DNA of 64,000 bases from positions 1 to 64,000 of the forward strand of contig JABHXA010000011.1 in NCBI GenBank assembly GCA_018657495.1, given 5' to 3'. Made by a program: the position numbers and the translations under genes. Each line of letters starts with the position of its first letter. Position 1 is the stretch's first letter. The notes below the pieces were generated by a model, which did no database searches, was not told where the DNA came from, and saw only the letters and a list, made by a program, of their open reading frames with translations. This document shows positions 35,581 to 45,139 of this stretch, piece by piece. This stretch comes from Fidelibacterota bacterium (GTDB lineage: Bacteria; Fidelibacterota; Marinisomatia; SCGC-AAA003-L08; JACNLC01).

Positions 35581-37989
35581 TTGGACAAATTCTGTTCAAC
35601 AGTTTTAGTCTTCACCTCAGTCCTCCTTGGGCAAATCCAGGTTGGCAACTGGGAAAGTCATACATCATTATTAACTCCAAGATCTTTTTTATTTGCTGAG
35701 AATGGCGATATTCTTGCTGCTACAGCTGGCGGAATCCTCAAACTTGATCCTTTTTCACAATCATTTGATAAGTATACTGATGCTGACGGTTTTGTTTATC
35801 TTGATTTAAATACTATCTCAAAAACAGCAGCAGGAAACTATATTCTTGGTGGAAATTATCCGAATGGCTCTCTTCAGGTATTCCATCCTGACCATGGTTT
35901 GATAGATGTCATTGACCATCTTGGAATTGAGGAAATCCAAAAAGTTGAAATGAACAGCGAATATTTAGTGGCATCCTGCCTGGTTAATAATCTACCTTCA
36001 ATAGCCCTATTTTTTTTTGATTCCTCTGGTCGTCTTGTATTTCAAGATATTTTCAACCAATTTCCCATATCAGTTAATAATATCCTGGATATTGATATTG
36101 AGTCCAACACAATTTATTTAGTTACTGATAATGGGGTAATTATCGGAGATCTTGATGATATACTAAATTTCTCAGGATCATGGGAGATTCTTTTTGAAGG
36201 TCAGGATGCCTATCAAATAGTCATTAAAAATAACATAGTTTGGCTCATTACTTCTGATAGCGTATCCTTTTATTTATCTGACAATTGGATTCCAATTATA
36301 ATCAATGATTTTGATGGATTATTAGATGCGAAAATTTCAACCGAATCTGATACCATGTCCCTGCTTACTGGGGATGAATATATAGAAATTGATATTGATT
36401 CTGGAGATATCATTCTGCAATTGAGTATACCCGTAAACTCTACCTATACCTGTATGAATTTTAACACAGACACTATTATTTTAGGATTGAAACGACATGG
36501 GATTCAATTAGTGGAAAGATCATCTCAAATATCAAATGTACGAGTGCCACAAACGCTTATCTCAAATCGATTCCACTCCCTCTATTATTCTTCTAAAAAC
36601 TTATTAATCGGGCATTCAAATGATCCGGCAGGCATTCCGGTTAATGAAAGGATTTCTGCAGTAATGATTATGGATGAAGATCACAATTATCAACATATCA
36701 TTTCAGAAAACAGGTCAGTTGGATACTTATTGAATGATGATGATCCGTTAAGTTTCACAGGTTACACTATTGACTGGGTACAAGGCGGTGCCGGAAGTGG
36801 GGGTCTATCTTATACGACTGACCAAAAAATACTTATAGGCTTGAATGGGGTGTTGCCAAACAATCCTGACAGAAAAGGCGGCATCGTGGAAATTGATCCA
36901 CTCTCGATGGAATTCACCATCTTTGATACTACAGATGGCGTTTTGGATGGTCAGTTTGGAATTGTCGATGATAACAATGGATCCAGGTTTATTTCTATTC
37001 ATGGAATTGAAAGAGATTCATTTAGCAATGATTGGGTGATAAACCCATATTCCGAAAAATATAATCACCCGGCTGCTATTCGTTTACCTGATGGATCGTG
37101 GGGCCATATAACTGCTCCGGATACAACCTCTTATTTACCGCAATCCATAACCTTTGACAGTCAGAAACGTGCCTGGATTGGATTCCAGCAATATTTTAAC
37201 TGGTCATCAGGTGGAATAAAGGTAGTGGATACCCGTTTAACATATCATGATGAGAGTGATGATATCTGGTATCCTGTATATTTTAATGAACCACCGCCGG
37301 GAAATAATATCTGGGACCTGGCCTTTGATAAAATGGGTTTGTTATGGATTATAGCAGGAGGTGGAGTGCAAGGGTATCAAATTTCTGAGTCAGGAGGATT
37401 CTTTAATCTTTATCCCGTGTATCCTACCGATTACTTTACCTATTTGCCTTTTCAACAAGGGGATAAGATTATCGTTGATGAGATGAATAATAAGTGGATA
37501 ATTACCCGTCATAGCGGCATAAGAATCATTACTGAAAGCACATTGACATGGCCGGATGATCAGGGATTTACATCTTCAAATAGTCCATTATTATCTGATA
37601 TTGTATATGATGCCGCTATCGATAATGATCAGGGAATTATTTATTTTGCAACTGATAAAGGCATCTCTTCTATGAAGATTTATTATGACGATTCCATTAA
37701 TAAATCATCGGAAAATCTGGGAGTTAGCCCCAATCCGTTTATTTCCGGAACGGGCAATAATCTTGTGATCGATCGATGTCCAGTGGGATCAAAGGTGCTT
37801 GTGATGACCCTGTCGGGAGCGGTGGTTGCCAAATTAGATGCCCAGTATGAAGGTTTGAAATCAACTCAGGCAATCTGGGATGGCAAAAACCGAAATGGCA
37901 GTTATGCCAGTTCAGGGATTTATTTAATCACCGCCATTGGTGAAGAGGGAAAAACAAAATCTGCTAAAGTTGCTGTGATTAGACAATAA
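35581..37989 (+). CDS. PorZ-like two-component-propeller protein with sorting-type tail
   Basis: The start is TTG 35581, abutting the ribH stop. The 802-residue protein has a signal peptide (about residues 3-17) and then GNWESHTSLLTPRSF...NGDILAATAGGILKLD, the opening expected for PorZ and other Reg_prop beta-propellers. Propeller-type repeats continue to about residue 700. The last 90 residues (VSPNPFISGTG, WDGKNRNGSYASSGIYLI) are a FlgD-like or type IX sorting-type domain. PorZ is a surface component of the type IX secretion machinery that binds A-LPS; identity here is based on layout only. The gene ends 11 nt into the convergent adenosine deaminase gene. Confidence 0.75.
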   Translation: MDKFCSTVLVFTSVLLGQIQVGNWESHTSLLTPRSFLFAENGDILAATAGGILKLDPFSQSFDKYTDADGFVYLDLNTISKTAAGNYILGGNYPNGSLQVFHPDHGLIDVIDHLGIEEIQKVEMNSEYLVASCLVNNLPSIALFFFDSSGRLVFQDIFNQFPISVNNILDIDIESNTIYLVTDNGVIIGDLDDILNFSGSWEILFEGQDAYQIVIKNNIVWLITSDSVSFYLSDNWIPIIINDFDGLLDAKISTESDTMSLLTGDEYIEIDIDSGDIILQLSIPVNSTYTCMNFNTDTIILGLKRHGIQLVERSSQISNVRVPQTLISNRFHSLYYSSKNLLIGHSNDPAGIPVNERISAVMIMDEDHNYQHIISENRSVGYLLNDDDPLSFTGYTIDWVQGGAGSGGLSYTTDQKILIGLNGVLPNNPDRKGGIVEIDPLSMEFTIFDTTDGVLDGQFGIVDDNNGSRFISIHGIERDSFSNDWVINPYSEKYNHPAAIRLPDGSWGHITAPDTTSYLPQSITFDSQKRAWIGFQQYFNWSSGGIKVVDTRLTYHDESDDIWYPVYFNEPPPGNNIWDLAFDKMGLLWIIAGGGVQGYQISESGGFFNLYPVYPTDYFTYLPFQQGDKIIVDEMNNKWIITRHSGIRIITESTLTWPDDQGFTSSNSPLLSDIVYDAAIDNDQGIIYFATDKGISSMKIYYDDSINKSSENLGVSPNPFISGTGNNLVIDRCPVGSKVLVMTLSGAVVAKLDAQYEGLKSTQAIWDGKNRNGSYASSGIYLITAIGEEGKTKSAKVAVIRQ

Positions 37990-39034
37990 CCCTTTTTTCA
38001 AATCCAAAATTGCTTTCAAGCTCATCTAAAACATCATTGATCATTGATCTTCTTTCCTCATGGTGCATAAAAACGCTTTTGAATCCGTTTATTATAATCC
38101 CTCGAATATTTGACATTGACAGGCCATACAGCTTGTGAGCAAGTAAATATTCCTGAGAGAGCGTTGTGTTGGAAATAAGTCGATTATCCGTATTCAAGGT
38201 AACCCGAAGATGGCGGTCAAAATAATACTTAAATGGATGATCCTTTAGAGATGAGATGCTTCGTGTATGCACATTACTCGTGAGGCATATTTCAAGGGCA
38301 ATCCGATGATCATTTACAAAATCCATCAATTCGGGGTTTTCCAGCAACCTGGTTCCATGTCCGATTCGATGGGCACCACAATAATGGATAGCCTGATGAA
38401 TACTTTCCGGACCAAAAGCTTCCCCGGCATGGAGTGTAGTATTGATATTATTTCTGAGAATTAGTGAAAAGGCTTCCTGGTGATGTTTTGCTGGAAAGTT
38501 TTCTTCTGCTCCTGCCAGATCAAATCCAACCACACCTTTATTCTTGAATTGAACGGTAAGGTCAGCCAATTTAAGTGATACTTCAGGAGGTATATGCCTG
38601 ATTCCACAGATTATTATTCCTGATTTTATACCGAAATCGTTTCTGGCATTTTCCAGACCCTGACGAACAGCGGTTACAGATTCCGGTAGTGTCATTCCAT
38701 GATTGGTATGAAGGATTGGCGAATAGCGTACTTCCAAATATCTTACACCATCATTATGGCAATCTTCTGCCAATTCATAGGCACACCTCGTCAATGCTTC
38801 CGGTGTCTGCATCACACTAAGTGTAATATCAAACCGGTGGATGTAATCTTCAAGGGTCCCCAGATTTTCTCCAACACTGAGAATTTTGTGCAATTCATCA
38901 GGATCCATGGTTGGCAGTTTATTTTTCTGTTTTTCCGCAAGATCAATAAGGGTCGCTATTCTGGGAGACCCATCCAGGTGACAGTGGAGTTCTGCTTTTG
39001 GCAGCTTTTTTATTAATTCTAATGTGACTTTCAT
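37979..39034 (-). CDS. add: Adenosine deaminase family protein
   Basis: The 351-residue protein has the zinc and catalytic motifs of the family: HCHLDGS at residues 17-23, HAGE with the catalytic Glu, GHGTRL, SNVHT and NTDN. These define deaminases acting on adenosine or adenine; the two are hard to tell apart by motif alone. Its start overlaps the OPT transporter by 4 nt (ATGA), so it sits at the end of the TPP-riboswitch-headed run. Whether it acts on adenosine or another purine or pyrimidine amine in that setting is open. Confidence 0.9.
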   Translation of the reverse strand: MKVTLELIKKLPKAELHCHLDGSPRIATLIDLAEKQKNKLPTMDPDELHKILSVGENLGTLEDYIHRFDITLSVMQTPEALTRCAYELAEDCHNDGVRYLEVRYSPILHTNHGMTLPESVTAVRQGLENARNDFGIKSGIIICGIRHIPPEVSLKLADLTVQFKNKGVVGFDLAGAEENFPAKHHQEAFSLILRNNINTTLHAGEAFGPESIHQAIHYCGAHRIGHGTRLLENPELMDFVNDHRIALEICLTSNVHTRSISSLKDHPFKYYFDRHLRVTLNTDNRLISNTTLSQEYLLAHKLYGLSMSNIRGIIINGFKSVFMHHEERRSMINDVLDELESNFGFEKRVIV

Positions 39035-40911
39035 TTTTTATTTGTAACCGTATAAAATAACCAGGAAATAATTCCAATAAACATGACCATACCAGCCCAG
39101 CCAAAATGATCAACTACTGGCCACCAGTCCTTGTCAGAAGTTATAAATATTGGCACGGCCACCAGGATTCCCATTAAAGCTTCCCCGGTAATTAGACCAG
39201 AGGCCATCAGTATACCTTTTTTCTTCATGCTTTCAGTGGCACCAGAGTTATCAGTCAGATGAGCAATCATACCACCGATAAAAATAGGCACTGTCAATTC
39301 AATAGGCAGATAAATTCCGACGGCAACTGCCAGGATAGGTACTCTAAAAGTTGATCCTATTTTTTCCTGACGAATATCAATGAGTATGATAAATACACCA
39401 ATTATTGCTCCGACATACACCATATCCCATGGCAGATTACCCTGAAAAACACCTTCCGCAACTGATTTCATTAATGTTGCCTGTGGTGCGGATAAAGTGG
39501 GGGAGCCAATTGTATAGGCAGTATGTAAAATATCAAGAACCAAACCAAGTACCAGGGCAGCGCTGACTACTCCAATAAGCTGCATAATCTGCTGTTTCCA
39601 TGGTGTTGCACCGACAATGTGTCCTGTTTTTAAATCCTGGAGGTTATCCCCTCCAATGGCGGCGGCGCAACATACAACAGCACCAATCATGATGGCTCCG
39701 GCCGCACCCTGAGTGGAACCAGTTCCAAGTAAAACGAGCAATAATAATGACGAAAATAGTATTGTGGCGATCGTCACACCTGAGATCGGATTATTTGATG
39801 ATCCAACCACACCAGCCATATATGCTGCAACTGCCGAGAACAGGAAGCCAAAGACCATCATCACTAGAGAAAGAATAATGGCAATACCCACAGACTCGAT
39901 GACTTCCAAATAAAGGAAAAATACTGGAATCAACATGAACAGAAGCACAAAACCAACTGTTTTGATAGAGATATCACTTTCTTCGCGATTAACCGTATCT
40001 CCAGAATAAGAGGATTTCACAGCATTGATGCTTGCCTGAATTCCAGCAACTAGCGGTTTAAATAATTTTATCAGTGACCAGACCCCACCGACAACCATGG
40101 CTCCAACACCGAGATATCTGATTTTTGTATTCCAAATATCCCAGGCCGCAGTCATTGGGTCACCTTCAAAACCATAGATAGCTGTATAGATTGGGATGGC
40201 GACAAACCAGGATATTAATCCACCGGCGAATACTAAAATTGAAATATTTCGTCCAACAATATATCCAACAGAAATGAGGGCAGGAGATAAATCACATCCT
40301 AATCCAAAAATTGATGAGCCAATCGCCCGCGCGCCTTCAACAGCAGAATGCCACATAGAAAATCCCTGCTGGGCTATTTTCATTAATCCACCGGCAATCC
40401 CGGCAAAAGCAATGAGTTTAATTCCACCGGCCGCATCGCTATCTCCATCTTCTTTATTACGGGCAGATTCTCCCACTTTTAATACTTCTGCGGTGGCAAT
40501 TCCTTCTGGATAAAGCAACTTCGCTTCAATAATCAAAGCTCGTCTCAATGGTATAGTAAACATGACACCGATGATGCCGCCAATTGAGGCGATTTTTGTT
40601 ATTTCCCAATAATTAAAACTGTCCCAATATCCCATGAGAATCAATGCTGGTATTGTGAATATGACTCCTGCTGCAAGGGATTCTCCGGCGGAAGCAGCTG
40701 TCTGGACGATGTTATTTTCTAAAATATTGGATTTTCTAAACATGCTGAGTATGCCCATGGAAATAACAGCAGCCGGTATGGATGCAGAAACGGTCATTCC
40801 GGCAAAAAGACCAAGATATGCATTGGCGCCGGCAAGTATCATTGATAACAAGATACCTAAAATGACAGATTTTATGGTAATTTCCGGTATTCCGGTATTT
40901 GGTGAGTTCAT
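39031..40911 (-). CDS. OPT-family transporter
   Basis: The 626-residue protein has about 14-16 membrane segments and the OPT features: an early FAGMTVSASIPAAVISMGILS, GIATAEVLKVGE, GGDNLQDLKTGHIVGATPWKQQ and IGGMIAHLTD. OPT proteins import oligopeptides or metal chelates with protons; bacterial substrates are mostly unknown. ATG 40911 follows GGGGA. It lies 74 nt after the SSS symporter gene and overlaps the deaminase gene. Confidence 0.92.
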   Translation of the reverse strand: MNSPNTGIPEITIKSVILGILLSMILAGANAYLGLFAGMTVSASIPAAVISMGILSMFRKSNILENNIVQTAASAGESLAAGVIFTIPALILMGYWDSFNYWEITKIASIGGIIGVMFTIPLRRALIIEAKLLYPEGIATAEVLKVGESARNKEDGDSDAAGGIKLIAFAGIAGGLMKIAQQGFSMWHSAVEGARAIGSSIFGLGCDLSPALISVGYIVGRNISILVFAGGLISWFVAIPIYTAIYGFEGDPMTAAWDIWNTKIRYLGVGAMVVGGVWSLIKLFKPLVAGIQASINAVKSSYSGDTVNREESDISIKTVGFVLLFMLIPVFFLYLEVIESVGIAIILSLVMMVFGFLFSAVAAYMAGVVGSSNNPISGVTIATILFSSLLLLVLLGTGSTQGAAGAIMIGAVVCCAAAIGGDNLQDLKTGHIVGATPWKQQIMQLIGVVSAALVLGLVLDILHTAYTIGSPTLSAPQATLMKSVAEGVFQGNLPWDMVYVGAIIGVFIILIDIRQEKIGSTFRVPILAVAVGIYLPIELTVPIFIGGMIAHLTDNSGATESMKKKGILMASGLITGEALMGILVAVPIFITSDKDWWPVVDHFGWAGMVMFIGIISWLFYTVTNKK

Positions 40912-40985
40912 GAAAATCCCCTATATGTTGTAAATAATTGATGAAAAAATATAAGAGTAGGTAAATGCATTCAAAGGAATATTGA

Positions 40986-42350
40986 CTAATCTTCTTTTGG
41001 ACCCTTAAACCAATAAAAGAGGGCTATACTGGAAAGCAGTCCGGGATAAATGGGTTCCAGGGACATGGGGTAGACGGGCCAACCGTCAATATTTTGATAT
41101 ACTCCGAATAAATACCAGGAAAATGATATCATCAAAGGGAAGACCATTACCAAAACCGGTTTTCTGATCTGAATCCCATACATGGCAGAAATAATTGGAA
41201 TCAGTAGAACCGGTACTGCAAATGTCCCCATAGTGTACCAAATATCAATGACAAATGTGAATCTGAGGGCGATCAGAATGGCGGTCGTTCCAGAAATCAC
41301 CAAACCGACCCGGACCCAATTTATAAGCTTGTTTCCAGTGATTTTGTAACCGAGAACCTGTGGCAAATCTTTGCCGATTGAAAATGCCGAGATAAAAATA
41401 AAACTGTCAATAGTGGACATAATGATTGCCAGTAATGATACAAAGAATAATCCACGAGTTAGTGGACCAAGAACATGATCCGCAAGCGTGAGATATACGC
41501 TGCCTTGTATATCTGGAAGAATTGCCAGGGCATAGATACCGGTTAAAACGCTCATCATATCAAAGATCACCCAAAATACGATGGAGATGAGTATTCCTCT
41601 TTTTAAGGTTACCTCTGAATTTCCGGCATAACATCTCTGGTAAAAACCGGGATCGATAAAGGTGAGCATGGCAATAAATCCCCAGATAAGAATATATGTC
41701 CAGGAAAAATTCCCGGGTATACTGAAAGCATAATCTGGAGTATTCTCTATGAGAAAATCTAATCCACCAAATTCCTGATACAATTGACTAAGGATGAGTG
41801 CAAATCCACCAAACATGAGCAGGAACTGGAGTTTATCGGTTCTGACAACAGATTGAAAACCGCCTGTCATGGCGTAAATAACAGAAAACAGGGTACAGAT
41901 AATGAGGGCAGTTAATTCAGGTATCTCAAATATGTGGCGATATAATTCTCCAGCCATTTTTATATAAGGTGCAGGGGAGGCAATAAGCAGAACCATTATA
42001 ATGGCAAGCAATGCAGGAAGTTTTCCATATCGAGAGAAAATAAATTCAGGAATAGTGGCGATGTTCAAATTATGAATTTTTGGAGCAATCCATTTAAGAA
42101 AAATCAATCCGGCAGCGTAGTAGAATATACCAAATATTATCCATGTGGCTATTCCATATTCATATGAAACTCGGCCAACTTCAAGAATTCCTCCGTACCA
42201 GGTTGTGACCAGAGTTGCAATAAACGCCGGAAGGGTTAATTTTCGACCGGCAAATAAATAACCTGTCGTGGAATTATCTGATTTTTTCCAAAATCCGGCA
42301 ATAAGGATGGAAAATAGATAGACAATTACAATGATGCCCGTAATGTTCAA
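40986..42350 (-). CDS. Sodium:solute symporter (SSS), possibly thiamine-related
   Basis: The start is TTG 42350 with AAGGA at 7-nt spacing. The 454-residue protein has about 12-13 membrane segments and SSS features (TTGYLFAGRKLTLPAFIATLVTTWYGG near the N terminus, then TGGFQSVVRTDKLQF). It lies 73 nt after the TonB receptor headed by a TPP riboswitch. SSS proteins of the ThiV type are known under TPP riboswitches and carry thiamine precursors, so this is a candidate for inner-membrane uptake of thiamine or a pyrimidine/thiazole precursor. That substrate is inferred from context only. Confidence 0.88.
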   Translation of the reverse strand: MNITGIIVIVYLFSILIAGFWKKSDNSTTGYLFAGRKLTLPAFIATLVTTWYGGILEVGRVSYEYGIATWIIFGIFYYAAGLIFLKWIAPKIHNLNIATIPEFIFSRYGKLPALLAIIMVLLIASPAPYIKMAGELYRHIFEIPELTALIICTLFSVIYAMTGGFQSVVRTDKLQFLLMFGGFALILSQLYQEFGGLDFLIENTPDYAFSIPGNFSWTYILIWGFIAMLTFIDPGFYQRCYAGNSEVTLKRGILISIVFWVIFDMMSVLTGIYALAILPDIQGSVYLTLADHVLGPLTRGLFFVSLLAIIMSTIDSFIFISAFSIGKDLPQVLGYKITGNKLINWVRVGLVISGTTAILIALRFTFVIDIWYTMGTFAVPVLLIPIISAMYGIQIRKPVLVMVFPLMISFSWYLFGVYQNIDGWPVYPMSLEPIYPGLLSSIALFYWFKGPKED

Positions 42351-42423
42351 TGCTCAATCCTTAAATCAAAAGATATGAGTGGAGATTAATCAAAACTTGC
42401 ATATTTGGCATTAACACAGAAAA

Positions 42424-44754
42424 TTAATTTGTAATATCAAATTCAACACCAATAGAAAAATTCCGAGTTGCTCCAGGCCAGTAGTAACTTCCCCAATCAC
42501 CAGTATATCCATATGTCTCATACAGGTGATCAAACAGATTATTAATGCTAAATGACAAACGTGCCGCACCAATATTTTTCCAACATGATATGTCTGTCAA
42601 TGAATATGGGTCGATTGACAAATCCGATGTATTGGCGCTGTCTATAAACTGTCGGCCTACATGTTTGACAAACACTGAAACACCACTATTATTTTTGGAT
42701 CGATAGTTTAAAGAGACATTGAACAAATTTGCCGGTGAGTTAACTATTTGATTGCCCTTATTTCTGCCATATCGGTAATAATTGTTTAAGATTGAACCGT
42801 TGATCTTAATATTTAAGAAAGTATTAAACCTCACATCAGTTTCGAATTCTACTCCTTCGTGAATGGTGAAATCGGCTGATACGATCTCAAAATCATTATC
42901 CTCAAAATCATAAATATCTGAAATTATTTCATTTTTATAGTTGATCTTATAAAGGTTGACGTTTAACGAAATATTTTCGGAACGATGTGAAAATCCAATT
43001 TCCAGATCATGAATTTTTTCCGGTGCAGCAGTTTGGGGTTGGGAATAGACATCATCTGCCTCCAGAATTTGAACATCAGATGGCTCTTTAGAGCTGGTAC
43101 CGTACATACTGTAAATACTGAAAGACTCATCAACCTCATAAGAAAATCCAATTCTGGGATTGATAAAATTCCAATCAGCTGATATATCATATCCTGAAAA
43201 GTGACCGATATCCTTTTGTGATAAATCCCAATAGTGGTTTTGGGATTGAATATCTGATACGATGTTCAGTTCATTTGTGATATTCCAGACCATATGGACG
43301 AAAAAGGAAACAGAAGTTTTATCACCGGTGAAATCATAATATCGAAATGTATCAGGTAAATTAATTGCAATGTTTCCATTTGAAATATCACTCACCTCGC
43401 CAAAATGATCGCCGCTATATTTCCGGATTTCTGCACCGGCATCAATTCGTAATTTTTCATATTCACGGGTAACTACAGGAGTGAATCCATAGTATAAATT
43501 TTCAATCCACTTTTTCCGATTGAGACTTAATTCAAATGCCATTTCTTCTTCATCAGAATAATTATCCATAACATCGAGGTTATATGAAAATAAATCCACA
43601 TAATTTTTTTCAATCTCATAAAATCCTGATCCTTTGACCAAATAAACGGTATTTCGAAATATCAAATTCTTATTAATGGGTATAAACGAATTAAGTGAAT
43701 ATATTTGTTGAAAGAAATCATCTGTGAAAGGTACTGTCCAATCCATCTTTCCAGTACGCAGATGACGATTGCTTAACATGTCACGGGTGATGCCATCCCA
43801 TTGCAGCTGGCTTTCTTCCTTCCCCAAAATTGCTCTGAATTCATGAACAGATCCGTTTTGCTTATATTGTCCGCCAAAGAATCCTGAGAGCTGTTGGGAA
43901 TCTGAATCCAGGCGATAACCGTCGGATTCCAAAAGAGATAAACGACTTGACCAATTTATTTTTCTGGATTCTGATTCTCCAGAATAATACTGTACCCGAA
44001 TTTTGTTAGTATTGTATGATCCGCTGGAAACTGTTAATCGATATGATTCCATAGGTTGCGAAATTTTCGTGTTAACATTTATAGAACCACCAAATGCAGC
44101 CGCCCCATACAGGCTTTTTCCAATGCCCCTTTGGATTTCGACTTCATCTGCATCAGAAAGAATATCGCCATGATCGACCCAGTAAACCTGATGACTTTCA
44201 TTGTCATTCAACGAAACATTATCTAACATTATGGCAATCCTGCTCTGATCAAATCCCCTGATGGATACATATGAATATCCTGTTCCATTCCCGGACTCAC
44301 TATAGGCATAAACACCAGGTTCAGATGATATGATCATAGGTGCATCCTGAGTAGAATATCTTAACTTTATCTCTTCAGCATTGAGAATTGACCAAGATAC
44401 GGGGGAAACTCCTGGGATAACTTTATTGACTGAAGCATATATTGAAGGCATACGGATTTTTGCGGGAGTGAGATAAACTGTACCTGAAGACCATTCTCCT
44501 GACACAACTTTTGTTTCATACCCGATATGACTAAAAGTAATAGATACATTATTTGATGTGGTAGAAATAAGGAATATTCCATATTTATCAGTTGCAGTTC
44601 CCTGACCCGTTTCAAGGATGACATGGACATTTTCTATAGGTTTGCCGGTTTTTGAATCTGAAACAATTCCATCGATAGATTGCCCGGCATGCAGAATTGT
44701 TACCGTACATATAAATATAGAAAATAAATAATTGAAAAAATTGTGAGAAGACAT
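42424..44754 (-). CDS. TonB-dependent receptor under TPP riboswitch control
   Basis: ATG 44754 is preceded by GGAGG at 7-8 nt; an ATG at 44775 lies inside the riboswitch. The 776-residue protein has a signal peptide and a carboxypeptidase-regulatory-like domain (about residues 27-95, DGIVSDSKTGKPIENVHV). A plug domain (APMIISSEPGVYAY, SYVSIRGFDQSRIAIMLDNV) and a 22-strand-type barrel follow, ending in aromatic strands (SIGVEFDITN). It should bring thiamine, a thiamine phosphate or a precursor across the outer membrane, given its leader. The SSS and OPT transporters follow. Confidence 0.93.
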   Translation of the reverse strand: MSSHNFFNYLFSIFICTVTILHAGQSIDGIVSDSKTGKPIENVHVILETGQGTATDKYGIFLISTTSNNVSITFSHIGYETKVVSGEWSSGTVYLTPAKIRMPSIYASVNKVIPGVSPVSWSILNAEEIKLRYSTQDAPMIISSEPGVYAYSESGNGTGYSYVSIRGFDQSRIAIMLDNVSLNDNESHQVYWVDHGDILSDADEVEIQRGIGKSLYGAAAFGGSINVNTKISQPMESYRLTVSSGSYNTNKIRVQYYSGESESRKINWSSRLSLLESDGYRLDSDSQQLSGFFGGQYKQNGSVHEFRAILGKEESQLQWDGITRDMLSNRHLRTGKMDWTVPFTDDFFQQIYSLNSFIPINKNLIFRNTVYLVKGSGFYEIEKNYVDLFSYNLDVMDNYSDEEEMAFELSLNRKKWIENLYYGFTPVVTREYEKLRIDAGAEIRKYSGDHFGEVSDISNGNIAINLPDTFRYYDFTGDKTSVSFFVHMVWNITNELNIVSDIQSQNHYWDLSQKDIGHFSGYDISADWNFINPRIGFSYEVDESFSIYSMYGTSSKEPSDVQILEADDVYSQPQTAAPEKIHDLEIGFSHRSENISLNVNLYKINYKNEIISDIYDFEDNDFEIVSADFTIHEGVEFETDVRFNTFLNIKINGSILNNYYRYGRNKGNQIVNSPANLFNVSLNYRSKNNSGVSVFVKHVGRQFIDSANTSDLSIDPYSLTDISCWKNIGAARLSFSINNLFDHLYETYGYTGDWGSYYWPGATRNFSIGVEFDITN

Positions 44755-44765
44755 GATGTTTTCCT

Positions 44766-44860
44766 CCGCTAGCATAATCTAGTTCAGGTTCAAGGGTATG
44801 TTCTCAGTCATTTATCCAAAACAGGATGATATCAACCTGCATAAGTGACACCCCTAACGT
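44766..44860 (-). promoter_or_regulatory. TPP (THI-box) riboswitch
   Basis: On the minus strand the leader reads GTTAGGGGTG (44850s), then CTGAGA (44807-44802), ACCCTTGAACCTG and AGATTATGCTAGCGGAGGAAA. These are the conserved THI-box elements in the right order and spacing: the P2/P3 arm and J3-2 CTGAGA for the pyrimidine pocket, and the P4/P5 arm ACCCTTGAACCTGA for the pyrophosphate pocket. The 3' closing part runs into the GGAGG of the TonB-receptor gene, so TPP binding probably hides the ribosome site. Confidence 0.93.
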
Positions 44861-45139
44861 GTGCGAAATATTACATAGAAATTTAAATTTGTTCATAATC
44901 AACAATTATTCAAACTTTCCAAAATTGATGCAAGCATTTCACCTGAATAATATTTCTGATAATCATTTAAAAAAGAACTTTAATAATTCCATAACCCCAT
45001 AATTCAGCATTCATTTTTCCAATGAAATTTCAGTCAGAAATTCAACTCAAATTATACCTCAGTTTTAATGTAATTTTATTGTCAATTAAAAATTGATTTT
45101 TATTTTACTCACAACATTTTCAAATAATAAAAGACAGGT
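44861..45139. other. Divergent non-coding region
   Basis: This AT-rich stretch must hold promoters for the riboswitch operon (minus) and the PorE-like gene (plus). I see no clear operator, terminator or further RNA element. Confidence 0.6.

Noticed and set aside
44754-44775. ATG 44775 as start of the TonB-dependent receptor
   Set aside because: It lies within the 3' conserved part of the TPP riboswitch and lacks its own ribosome site, while ATG 44754 has GGAGG.
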